Assembly (NCBI RefSeq): GCF_016127315.1
Contig: NZ_CP065997.1
Coordinates: 3,782,001-3,846,000, forward strand
Direction of reading: 5' to 3'
Origin: Achromobacter deleyi
GTDB lineage: Bacteria; Pseudomonadota; Gammaproteobacteria; Burkholderiales; Burkholderiaceae_B
Length of the DNA: 64,000 bases
The notes under the pieces were generated by a model. That model was not told where the DNA came from. It saw only the letters and a program-made list of their open reading frames with translations, and did not search any database. The position numbers were made by a program, and so were the translations under genes. Of the stretch, positions 27,601 to 34,254 are shown piece after piece (the stretch's first letter is position 1; every line of letters starts with the position of its first letter).

Positions 27601-30600
27601 CACGACGGCGCGGGACGCGGCCGCGGCGGCGCAGCGCTCGGCCGACAGCGCCAATGCCAGGCTGGCCGGCATCGGTGATGGGGAAACGGTGGCGGGCCGC
27701 ATCGATCAGGCGGCCAGCGCCGCGACCGACGCGGCCGGGCGCACCGCCAGTCAGGCGCTGGCCGATGCACTGGGCGGCGGGGTCACGGTGGGCGCGGACG
27801 GCAAGGCCGGCGCGCCGGCCTATGCGATCAGCCAGATCGGCGCGGACGGCAACGTCACGGCGCCGGGGGTGACCGCCGCCAACGTCGGTGACGCGATGGC
27901 GGCGCTGGATGCCAATGTGATCAAGGTGAACGACCGGGTGCTGGCGCAGGACGGCAAACTGGCCCAGCTGACGCAGGACCTGAGCGGCCTGCGCGACGAC
28001 AGCCTGTTGTGGGACGAGGGCGCGCAGGCCTTCAGCGCCAGCCATGGCGGCGCCTCGCCCAACCGCGTCATCAACGTGGCCGAGGGGCAGGCCCGCACCG
28101 ATGCGGTCAACGTGGGCCAGCTGGATACCGTGGCGCAGGCCGCGGACGCGGCCCGATCGTCGGCGGACAACGCCCAGCGCACTGCCGCGACGGCGCGCGA
28201 TACGGCCGTCGCGGCCCAGGCGGATGCCGCCACGGCCCGCGACACGGCCGTCGCCGCTCGGCAGGCCGCCGAGGCGGCCCAGGGGACCGCGACGGACGCC
28301 CGCCAGACGGCGCAGGCGGCGCAGGGAACGGCCGCCGACGCGCAACAGACGGCGCAGGCGGCGCAGGCGGCCGCGACCGGCGCGCAGCGCACCGCCGGGG
28401 CAGCCCAGGACACGGCGCGCGAGGCGCAACAGACGGCGTCGGCGGCGCGCGACACGGCGGCCGGCGCCCAGCGCACCGCCGACGCCGCGCAGGCAGCGGC
28501 CACGGGGGCGCAACAGACCGCCGCCGTGGCGAGCGACGCGGCCGCGGCGGCGCAGCGCTCGGTCGACAGCGCCAATGCCAGGCTGGCCGGCATCGGGGAA
28601 GGTGAAACGGTGGCGGGCCGCATCGACCAGGCGGCCAGCGCCGCGACCGACGCCGCCGGACGGGCCGCCAGCCAGGCGCTGGCCGCCGCATTGGGCGGCG
28701 GCGCCACGGTGGGCGCGGACGGCAAGGCCGGCGCGCCGGCCTATGCCATCCGCCAGGTCGGCGCCGACGGCTCGGTGGCCGACCCGGCCCAGGCCGCCGC
28801 CAATGTCGGCGATGCGCTGGCGGCGCTGGACGCCAATGTGATCAAGGTCAACGACCGCGTGCGGGCGCAGGACGCCAGCTTGACCCAGCTGACGCAGGAC
28901 ATGCGCGACCTGCGCGGCGACAGCCTGCAGTGGGACGCGGGCGCGCAGGCCTACAGCGCCATGCGTGGCGACGCCTCGCCCAACCGTATCGTCAACGTGG
29001 CGGACGGCCAGGCGCCGACGGATGCGGCCAACAAGGGCCAGCTGGATACGGTGGCGCAGGCCGCCGGCGGCGCCCGCTCCGCCGCCGAGGCGGCGCAGCA
29101 ACAGGCGGCGTCGGCGCAGCAGGCGGCCACGCAGGCCCGCGATACCGCGCTGTCGGCGCAGGCCGTGGCGACGGATGCGCAACGGTCGGCCACTGCCGCC
29201 AATGCCAGGCTGGAAGGCATCGGCGAAGGCGAGACGGTGGCGGGACGGATCGCGCAGGCGGGCCAGGCGGCCAGCCAGGCGCTGGCGGCGTCCCTGGGCG
29301 GCGGCGCGGCGGTGCGCGCCGATGGTTCGCTGCAGGCGCCGGCGTATGCCGTGACCGCGATCGGGCCCGACGGGCGAGTACAGGCGCCGGCCGCGCCGGC
29401 CACCAGCGTCGGCGCCGCGGTGCAGGCGCTGGACGACAGCCTGGTGGCGGTCAACGACAACGTGAATCGGGTCGGGGCGCAGGTGGCGGCGACGCGCCAG
29501 CAACTGGACGCGGGCGAGCTGGGGCTGGTGCGCCAGGACGCGGCGACGCGCGACATCACGGTGGCCCGGCAGGCCGACGGCTCGCGGGTGACGCTGGCCG
29601 GCACGGACGGCGCGCGGACCCTGGCAGGGGTCAAGGAAGGCGAGATCAGCGCGAGCAGCAGCGAGGCGGTGGCCGGCTCGCAGCTGTTCCGGGTGAATCA
29701 GGATCTGCTGGCCAACACCCAGGCCGTGGGCGACCTGGAAGCCCTGACGGGTCGGCAGGGCGTGACGCTGACGGCCCTGTCGGACCAGGTGCGCAGCGGC
29801 AATGTGGGACTGGTGCGGCAGGACCCATCGACCCAGGCCGTGACGCTGGCGGCGGATCGGGGCGGCAGTCAGCTGGACCTGTCCGGCACCGCCGGCGCGC
29901 GCCAGGTCACGGGCCTGCAGGACGGCCGCATCCAGGCCGGCAGCAGTGACGCGGTGACCGGCGGGCAACTGCATGCGGTGACCGAGCGCGTGAACCAGCT
30001 CGATGCGCAGGCCGACGGCGTGGCGGTGGACAGCCGCGGCGACGGCAGCGACCGCGCCGTGGTGGCGCCGGGCAGCGGCGGGGTCGCCGTGGGGGCCAGC
30101 GCCCAGGCCATGGGCGATCGCGGTACCGCCGTCGGTGGCGGCGCGCAGGCCCAGGCCGCGAATGCGACGGCGGTGGGGGCCGGCGCAAGCGTGCAGGCGG
30201 CGGGCGGCACGGCCATCGGCGCCAATGCCACGGCGACCGCGCCGGGCAGCGTGGCGCTGGGCGAGGGATCACAGGCCACCCGCGCCAATACCGTGTCGGT
30301 GGGCTCGGCGGGCAACGAACGCCAGGTCACCCACGTGGCGGCCGCCGCCCGGGACACCGACGCGGTGAATCTGCGCCAGGCCACGGGCATTTCGCGCCAG
30401 GCCGCCGGGCAGGCGCTGGAGCAGGCCAATCGCTACACCGACAGCCGCATCGGACAGCTGCGCACCGAAGTCAATGCCGGCATCGCGTCGGCGATGGCCA
30501 TGGCGGCGCTGCCGTCGGCGTCGTCGCCAGGCAAGTCCATGTTCGCCATGGGGACGTCGCTATACAACGGCCAGTCCGCCATCGCGATGGGGCTGTCCGG

Positions 30601-30697
30601 ACGGTCGGCCAACGGTGCGTGGGCATATCGAGCCTCCAGTTCCAGCACCAAGGACGGCGACATCGGCGCGGCGGTGGGGGTTGGCTATGAGTGGTAG
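24683..30697 (+). CDS. Giant trimeric autotransporter adhesin 2 (YadA-like)
   Basis: Paralogue of the preceding gene, 2004 residues from GTG 24683 (ATG 24686 is an equally possible start). The long signal region has the same LGRRVRALLRRVCRVLGL / RRKGLGLALLGA pattern and ends near AHA. The N-terminal domain keeps a cysteine pair with identical spacing (C82 and C115; CVSINDPQ and TTERC). The head is longer than in adhesin 1, with many AxAxG repeats (VAVGAGAGASGDSSAAVG). The stalk shares near-identical blocks with adhesin 1 (for example around 26230-26790 versus 20060-20620) and has its own 921-nt tandem repeat. The YadA anchor begins QLRTEVNAGIASAMAMAALP and ends VGYEW. A trimeric surface adhesin is well supported; its ligand is unknown. 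Confidence 0.93.
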   Translation: MMTHSIAAAASGISLNRGAGRAGLLGRRVRALLRRVCRVLGLGRRKGLGLALLGASGAALMGATPAHAANGIHINANADSRCVSINDPQAAPPGGPTPGNYLQANVNFTDTTERCDPTRAPNQKDYVLFYRPANVPGVGATSLMLGGDLAVNSGFIKLGGEDIGMRIGDATTKAELYGLSIGNGAESSAYSASVGRQAKATGRTALAIGDKAVASGAMSAALGANASAAADRTVAVGAGAGASGDSSAAVGVDAKASGASALAVGKDAKAEGQESVAIGYGATATQDRSVALGSGSTSRAFQAPAAVVLNGKTYAFDSQDLQGVVSVGSPTLTRQIVNVAPGDVSASSKDAVNGSQLFAAYDAINALGEVDKTHQAAIDKGAADAAATRASQAAATASVAQAIGGGASVGADGAIIMPKLSLTSLGTDKTQPTTLLGAVSSLDGALQDQARALGDVTRIVGVADAKASQAERQLQGFGPDETVAGRIDEVRKNSLAWDASRDVYNAANATAGQNRISNLAAGQAETDAVNKGQLDQAITQVVAQRDGLLRESGGQLQVGAQSAATVVNLAGNAPQRDAGGNPVLGADGQPVMAATDRQVTGVAAGVNGNDAVNKVQLDGVAQTATAARDVAAQAGQAANAAGEAAAGAQRAADAAQGTASGAQQAATAARDAAAAAQRSADSANAKLAGIGDEETVAGRIDRAASAATDAAGRAASQALADALGGGATVGADGKAGAPAYAIRQVGADGSVADPAQTAANVGDALAALDANVIKVNDRVRAQDASLTQLTQDLSGLRDDSLLWDEGAQAFSASHGGASPNRVINVAEGQARTDAVNVGQLDTVAQAADAARSSADNAQRTAATARDTAVAAQADAATARDTAVAARQAAEAAQGTATDARQTAQAAQGTAADAQQTAQAAQAAATGAQRTAGAAQDTAREAQQTASAARDTADGAQRTADAAQGAASGAQQAATTARDAAAAAQRSADSANARLAGIGDGETVAGRIDQAASAATDAAGRTASQALADALGGGVTVGADGKAGAPAYAISQIGADGNVTAPGVTAANVGDAMAALDANVIKVNDRVLAQDGKLAQLTQDLSGLRDDSLLWDEGAQAFSASHGGASPNRVINVAEGQARTDAVNVGQLDTVAQAADAARSSADNAQRTAATARDTAVAAQADAATARDTAVAARQAAEAAQGTATDARQTAQAAQGTAADAQQTAQAAQAAATGAQRTAGAAQDTAREAQQTASAARDTAAGAQRTADAAQAAATGAQQTAAVASDAAAAAQRSVDSANARLAGIGEGETVAGRIDQAASAATDAAGRAASQALAAALGGGATVGADGKAGAPAYAIRQVGADGSVADPAQAAANVGDALAALDANVIKVNDRVRAQDASLTQLTQDMRDLRGDSLQWDAGAQAYSAMRGDASPNRIVNVADGQAPTDAANKGQLDTVAQAAGGARSAAEAAQQQAASAQQAATQARDTALSAQAVATDAQRSATAANARLEGIGEGETVAGRIAQAGQAASQALAASLGGGAAVRADGSLQAPAYAVTAIGPDGRVQAPAAPATSVGAAVQALDDSLVAVNDNVNRVGAQVAATRQQLDAGELGLVRQDAATRDITVARQADGSRVTLAGTDGARTLAGVKEGEISASSSEAVAGSQLFRVNQDLLANTQAVGDLEALTGRQGVTLTALSDQVRSGNVGLVRQDPSTQAVTLAADRGGSQLDLSGTAGARQVTGLQDGRIQAGSSDAVTGGQLHAVTERVNQLDAQADGVAVDSRGDGSDRAVVAPGSGGVAVGASAQAMGDRGTAVGGGAQAQAANATAVGAGASVQAAGGTAIGANATATAPGSVALGEGSQATRANTVSVGSAGNERQVTHVAAAARDTDAVNLRQATGISRQAAGQALEQANRYTDSRIGQLRTEVNAGIASAMAMAALPSASSPGKSMFAMGTSLYNGQSAIAMGLSGRSANGAWAYRASSSSTKDGDIGAAVGVGYEW
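27042..28491 (+). repeat. 921-nt tandem repeat in autotransporter 2
   Basis: The stretch 27042-27570 recurs at 27963-28491 with a few substitutions, giving a period of 921 nt, the same as in autotransporter 1. The repeated unit contains a connector (LSGLRDDSLLWDEGAQAFSA) and an alanine-rich coiled-coil block made of short, internally repetitive RDTAVAAQADA-like pieces. Confidence 0.88.
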
Positions 30698-30707
30698 CGC
30701 CAGATTC

Positions 30708-30726
30708 CGGCTTGGCGGGCAAGCCG
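30708..30726 (+). other. Short perfect hairpin after autotransporter 2
   Basis: CGGCTTG (30708-30714) pairs with CAAGCCG (30720-30726) around GCGGG, 11 nt after the autotransporter stop. There is no T-tract, so it is at best a weak terminator or an mRNA 3'-end stabiliser. No dyad promoter precedes the lipoprotein gene that follows, so read-through is likely. Confidence 0.4.
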
Positions 30727-30779
30727 TGCCGGCTTTGCGGTATGAACCGCGTCAGAACCCCATGCGGGGGGAGGCAATC

Positions 30780-31448
30780 ATGTTGTATCGGGCATTGATG
30801 ATCGGGGCGCTGGCGACGCTGGCGAGTGGCTGCGCGACCGAGCGGTCGCAAGCGTTGGCCGTGCCGGCGGTGGCCGCGGCGCAGCAACCGTATCAAGGGG
30901 TGCGCAGCGCGGTGTCGATCGGAAAATTCGAGAACCGGTCGAGTTACCTGCGGGGGGTGTTCTCCGACGGTGTCGATCGCCTCGGGGGGCAGGCCAGAAC
31001 GATCCTGACCAGCCATCTGCAGCGCAGCGGGCGCTTCGTCGTGATGGATCGAGAAAACCTCGGTGAAATCGCGCAAGAGGCGGCCTTTCGCGCCAAGGCC
31101 CCGCAGGTAAGGGGCGCCCGCTACCTGGTCACCGGTGACGTCACCGCTTTCGGCCGCAGGGTGACCGGCGACCGGCAACTGTTCGGCATCCTCGGACGCG
31201 GCAAGGAGCAGGTCGCCTACGCCAAGGTGGATCTCAATGTGGTCGACGTGGAGACGTCCGAAGTCGTGTATTCCGCGTCAGGCGCGGGCGAGTATGCCCT
31301 GTCCAACCGTGAAGTGGCGGGATTCGGCGGCACCGCCGGTTATGACTCCACGCTCAACGGCAAAGTGCTCGACCTGGCCATCCGCGAGGCCGTGGATGCG
31401 TTGGCAAGCGGCATGGACAGCGGCGCCTGGCGGCCCGCGCAACAGTAA
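30780..31448 (+). CDS. CsgG/HfaB-like outer-membrane lipoprotein
   Basis: The 222-residue protein starts at ATG 30780 with GGGGGAGG upstream and has a lipoprotein signal ending in LATLASGC (lipobox, Cys18). The mature chain matches CsgG/HfaB-type proteins: QGVRSAVSIGKFENRSSY, then LTSHLQRSGRFVVMDRENL, ARYLVTGDVTAFG and VDLNVVDVETSEVVYSASG. CsgG forms the curli secretion channel, but shorter CsgG-like lipoproteins often sit in triads with DUF4810 and DUF799 lipoproteins and have unclear roles. Here the DUF4810 gene is missing and a DUF799-like remnant follows. The position 82 nt after a giant adhesin suggests a link to its assembly, which remains to be tested. Confidence 0.85.
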   Translation: MLYRALMIGALATLASGCATERSQALAVPAVAAAQQPYQGVRSAVSIGKFENRSSYLRGVFSDGVDRLGGQARTILTSHLQRSGRFVVMDRENLGEIAQEAAFRAKAPQVRGARYLVTGDVTAFGRRVTGDRQLFGILGRGKEQVAYAKVDLNVVDVETSEVVYSASGAGEYALSNREVAGFGGTAGYDSTLNGKVLDLAIREAVDALASGMDSGAWRPAQQ

Positions 31449-31458
31449 AGGAAAAGAC

Positions 31459-31718
31459 ATGCCGATGTGTTGCGCCGCAGAAGGCGGTGGACTACACACG
31501 GCCTTGCGCGAAAGCCGGCCGGCGTCCATCGTGGTATTGCCGCCTTTGAATACCTCCATCGAACCCCAGGCCGCGGCGGCCGTGCTATCGCAGGCCACGC
31601 CACGCTGTCGGACAAGCGCTATGGCGTGGCGGGCCGGGCAAGCGAAGCGCTGCTCGGCGCCGGCCAACCGGGCGGGTTGCTGCCCGGGCCAAGATCGCCA
31701 CGGCACACCGAAAAATGA
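31459..31718 (+). pseudogene. Broken DUF799 (GNA1162-like) lipoprotein gene remnant
   Basis: An ATG at 31459 with AAAGGAAAAG upstream opens a frame reading LHTALRESRPASIVVLPPLN, then TSIEPQAAAAVLSQAT. This strongly resembles the DUF799/GNA1162 start (YTAFRASRPRSILVLPPLN, then a xxVLSQVT phrase). After the SQAT phrase the similarity appears to switch to the next frame (TLSDKRYGVAGRASEALLGAG, like PLAxxGYYVxPVxxVDETxxxxG) and stops at 31716-31718. The lipoprotein signal is largely gone and only about 85 residues remain, against roughly 200 expected. The DUF799 resemblance is from memory of the family; the frameshift is my reading. Confidence 0.55.
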
Positions 31719-31722
31719 TCCG

Positions 31723-31749
31723 AAACCCCGGCCCTCGCACCGGGGTTTT
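31723..31749 (+). terminator. Rho-independent terminator
   Basis: AAACCCCGG (31723-31731) pairs with CCGGGGTTT (31740-31748), followed by TTTTC. It closes the autotransporter/CsgG-like transcription unit and lies 18 nt from the convergent response-regulator gene, so it may also serve that gene from the other side. Confidence 0.8.
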
Positions 31750-31767
31750 CGCTGAGAACGGTTGCCA

Positions 31768-32421
31768 TCAGAGGGCATCGAGCTGTTCGCGCAGCTTGAA
31801 CAGGTCGTTATTGGACGCGATGCCCAGTTTGCGGAAGGCCGATGACTTCTGCGTGCTGATGGTCTTGATGCTGCGGTCGAATTTCAAGGCGATCTCGCTG
31901 ACCGTCATGCCTTCCAGATAGCAGCGGATGACGTCTTTCTCCCGCGTCGACAGGGCCGCGCCCGGGGGCGGCCCGGCATGTGGCTCGGCCCACGCGCTGG
32001 CGGCGGTGCCCACGCCCACATACACCGAACCCTGCGCCACCACGTGGATGGCATCGATCAGCTCGTGCATGGGTTGGCGCTTGCCGACGAAGCCGCTGGC
32101 GCCGGCGCGCAACGCCTGCGATACCCGCGAGGGATCGGGGCTGGCGGAGAACACCAGGATGCGGACCGCGGGAAACCGGGCGCGCAGCGCCAGGATCAAT
32201 GGCGTGCCGGCCAGCTGCCGTGACGGCAGCGCGTCGTCCATCACCACGATGTCGGCCGGCTGCGCGCGCAGGCCGTCGAGCAAGGCCTGGCTGCTGTCAT
32301 GGATGCCGGTCAGCTCCATCCGCGTCTCCGAACTCAAGCGCACGATGAGCCCGGTGCGCACCACCGGATGGTCGTCCAGGAGCGCGATGCGCAAGCGTTT
32401 GAAGGATCTGCCGGTCGCCAT
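31768..32421 (-). CDS. NarL/FixJ-type response regulator 1 (orphan)
   Basis: The 217-residue protein has a receiver domain (RIALLDDHPVVRTGL acid pair D16-D17, phosphoacceptor D62 in DIVVMDDALPS, conserved lysine in GFVGKRQ) and a LuxR DNA-binding domain (LSTREKDVIRCYLEGMTVSE, then SIKTISTQKSSAFRKLG). It is closely related to response regulator 2 encoded at 34255, with nearly identical recognition regions (SIKTIS-QK-AFRKLG-SNNDLF), so both probably bind the same DNA site. I start at ATG 32421; a TTG at 32445 is also in frame. No kinase gene follows. The phased dyad promoter sits upstream, back to back with that of the EAL gene. Confidence 0.9.
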   Translation of the reverse strand: MATGRSFKRLRIALLDDHPVVRTGLIVRLSSETRMELTGIHDSSQALLDGLRAQPADIVVMDDALPSRQLAGTPLILALRARFPAVRILVFSASPDPSRVSQALRAGASGFVGKRQPMHELIDAIHVVAQGSVYVGVGTAASAWAEPHAGPPPGAALSTREKDVIRCYLEGMTVSEIALKFDRSIKTISTQKSSAFRKLGIASNNDLFKLREQLDAL

Positions 32422-32495
32422 GTATGCGGGATTCCAATCGAGCAAGGGAGCGGTCCGCGATGCGCCGTCGGCGCCTGTGCGGATCTGGTGCGGGC

Positions 32496-32538
32496 ACTCT
32501 ACGCAGGCCCGCCGGATGCCTGAATCGGAACGCTCCTA
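32496..32538 (-). promoter_or_regulatory. Phased dyad promoter of response regulator 1 (site 4 of 6)
   Basis: On the minus strand TAGGA-GCGT-TCCGA runs from 32538 to 32525 and the -10-like TAGAGT from 32501 to 32496. The centre-to-hexamer distance is again 30.5 bp. Its hexamer departs one base from TACAGT. Confidence 0.65.
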
Positions 32539-32562
32539 AATGGGTCTGCCGCGCCGCCGATT

Positions 32563-32605
32563 TAGTCCCAATCCGATGTGCGCCGCCAAACCCCGTTGAT
32601 ACAGT
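32563..32605 (+). promoter_or_regulatory. Phased dyad promoter of the EAL gene (site 5 of 6)
   Basis: TAGTC-CCAA-TCCGA (32563-32576) has one good and one degenerate half-site, with TACAGT at 32600-32605 and the same 30.5-bp spacing. Its dyad centre is 38 bp from that of the divergent response-regulator promoter. Because this promoter lies within 32563-32605, the EAL start at 32644 is preferred over upstream codons. Confidence 0.65.
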
Positions 32606-32643
32606 CCCGCCCATTCCGCCCAACGCAATCCAGCGAGGATGAA

Positions 32644-33975
32644 ATGGCGCCCGGCAAAACCCACGCAGTCTCCCGTCTACCTTCCTTGCGCATCCTGCTG
32701 CTGATGCGCGACGGCGCGTTCGCGCGCCACACCCGATCCCTGCTGGAGGACGCGGGCGTGCGGCAATGCACGCAGGCCGCGACGCTGGCGGCCGTGACGT
32801 CCGTGCTGCGCGCGCAGGACACGGACGTCGTGATCGCCGAGATCCATGCCGACTTCAGCGACGGCCTGATGCTGGCCAGCCTGCTCAAGGAGCTGAGCGC
32901 GGCCGGCCGGCTGGCGCGCGTGCCGCAGGTCCTGTGGGTGGGCGATGCGGCCGACGCGGCGGGCGATGCCGATCGACGACCCGCTGGCGGCGAGGTGCCG
33001 GCGGGCGTCCGGCAGGGCTGGTGCCGGCAGCTGGGCGGCGTGTCGCTGAACGCATTGGCATCGCACGCGCGGCTGGCGCGGGCCGCGGGGCTGCGCGTCG
33101 AGATCGTTGGCGAGGCGGCGGCCGACGGCCTGCGCGAGGCGCTGGAGCGGCTGCCCGAAAGCGCGGCGCCCGCGCCCCGGCCGCGCGCCGCCGCGAACGC
33201 GGCGCTGCCGGACGAACAGGACGTGATCGCCGCGCTGACCTCGGGCGAGGGGTTGCGCGTCGTGTTCCAGCCGCAGTACGACCTGATGACCCGTCGCATG
33301 GTCGGCGCCGAGGCGCTGATCCGGTGGCGCCATGCGCGCCTGGGCGACATCTCGCCCGCCGTGCTGATCCCGATGGTGAACCGGCTGGGGCTGGATCTGC
33401 TGCTGTTCAGCTACATCGAGAAGAGCGCCATCGACACCCTGCTGGCGCTGGAGCGGGCGGGCATCGACCTGCCGCTGGCCGTGAACGCGTCGGCCAATAC
33501 CTTGTGCGCGCCCGGCCTGGCCGAACGCCTGGCCGGCAAGATGCAGCGCGCCGGCCTGCCGCCGCGGCGCCTGAAACTGGAGCTGACCGAGGACATGGCG
33601 GCCGCCGACGAACTCTGCCTGTCGGCCTCGATCGCGGCGTTGCGGGCCAAAGGCTTCCAGGTGTCGCTGGACGATTTCGGCGCCGGCGCGGCCACGTTGG
33701 CCCTGCTGTCGCGGATGCCGTTCGACGAGATGAAGATCGATGGCGCGCTGGTGCGCGCCGTGGCGCAGGCACCGGCCTCGCGCGGCATCATCACCGGCAT
33801 CGTGGCGCTGGCGCGCCTGTTCGACCTGCGCCTGGTCACCGAGGGCATCGAGGACGCCTCGACCATCGCGCTGCTGTGCCAGCTGGGTTGCCGCGTGGGC
33901 CAGGGCTACGCGCTGGCCTATCCGATGGAAGGCGCGGACTTCCTGCGCCAGGCCGGCGAGCCGCCGGCCGCCTGA
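32644..33975 (+). CDS. c-di-GMP phosphodiesterase (EAL) with degenerate receiver domain
   Basis: The 443-residue protein starts at ATG 32644 with GAGG upstream. Residues about 1-150 resemble a receiver domain (LPSLRILLLMRDGAFARHTR, VVIAEIHADF) but lack the phosphoacceptor aspartate, so it is likely a pseudo-receiver. The EAL domain looks intact: E223-A-L in AEALIRW, E316 in LELTED, D343-D344 in SLDDFGAG, K364 in EMKID, E400 in VTEGIE, and GQGYALAYPM at the end. An active EAL domain hydrolyses c-di-GMP to pGpG, favouring motility over biofilm or modulating adhesin expression. It is divergent from response regulator 1, sharing a 38-bp-spaced pair of dyads. A short GC hairpin (33983-33998) follows the stop. 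Confidence 0.88.
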   Translation: MAPGKTHAVSRLPSLRILLLMRDGAFARHTRSLLEDAGVRQCTQAATLAAVTSVLRAQDTDVVIAEIHADFSDGLMLASLLKELSAAGRLARVPQVLWVGDAADAAGDADRRPAGGEVPAGVRQGWCRQLGGVSLNALASHARLARAAGLRVEIVGEAAADGLREALERLPESAAPAPRPRAAANAALPDEQDVIAALTSGEGLRVVFQPQYDLMTRRMVGAEALIRWRHARLGDISPAVLIPMVNRLGLDLLLFSYIEKSAIDTLLALERAGIDLPLAVNASANTLCAPGLAERLAGKMQRAGLPPRRLKLELTEDMAAADELCLSASIAALRAKGFQVSLDDFGAGAATLALLSRMPFDEMKIDGALVRAVAQAPASRGIITGIVALARLFDLRLVTEGIEDASTIALLCQLGCRVGQGYALAYPMEGADFLRQAGEPPAA

Positions 33976-34033
33976 GCACGTCGCGGCGCGGGCGCCGCAT
34001 CCTTGCCATTCTTGACAATTGATGCGGCGGGCT

Positions 34034-34076
34034 TAGGAGTATTCCGATATCCGCCGCGACGGACGCTTCATACAAT
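34034..34076 (+). promoter_or_regulatory. Phased dyad promoter of response regulator 2/kinase (site 6 of 6)
   Basis: TAGGA-GTAT-TCCGA (34034-34047) and TACAAT (34071-34076) show the 30.5-bp spacing seen in the other five promoters. A leader of about 170 nt follows and contains a second copy of the dyad at 34204-34217. Confidence 0.72.
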
Positions 34077-34203
34077 TTTTTGATGACGAATGATCGTCCG
34101 TCGCCCCTCCGGCGTCGCCTGCGCGGCCGGGAAAACAAATGGGGGACGCATTTCACAAAAAAATGTCAAATTATTGCCATGCATGTCCTGCTGATGCTAT
34201 CAA

Positions 34204-34217
34204 TAGGACTACTCCTA
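34204..34217. promoter_or_regulatory. Second dyad in the response regulator 2 leader
   Basis: TAGGA-CTAC-TCCTA is a perfect inverted repeat with the same half-site and spacer length as the promoter dyads. It lies about 120 nt downstream of the predicted start of transcription and 37 nt before the start codon. In that position binding would block rather than recruit polymerase, suggesting negative feedback. Confidence 0.55.
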
Positions 34218-34254
34218 AAAATACGTCCGGCATCTTGCGAGTCTGTGACCCGAT

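Noticed and set aside
24665..29974. Open frame of 1769 codons on the minus strand opposite autotransporter 2
   Set aside because: Shadow of a GC-rich, alanine-biased coding strand; composition is Arg/Gly/His-rich with no domain, and similar shadows of 1252, 906 and 767 codons lie opposite other clear genes.
32578..32643. Longer N-terminus for the EAL protein
   Set aside because: The upstream codons overlap the predicted promoter (TACAGT at 32600-32605), and ATG 32644 has a good ribosome site.
34012..34040. TTGACA at 34012 as a sigma70 -35 box for the rr2 gene
   Set aside because: The hexamer 17 bp downstream is TAGGAG, a poor -10 that falls in the dyad itself; the phased TACAAT is a better match.
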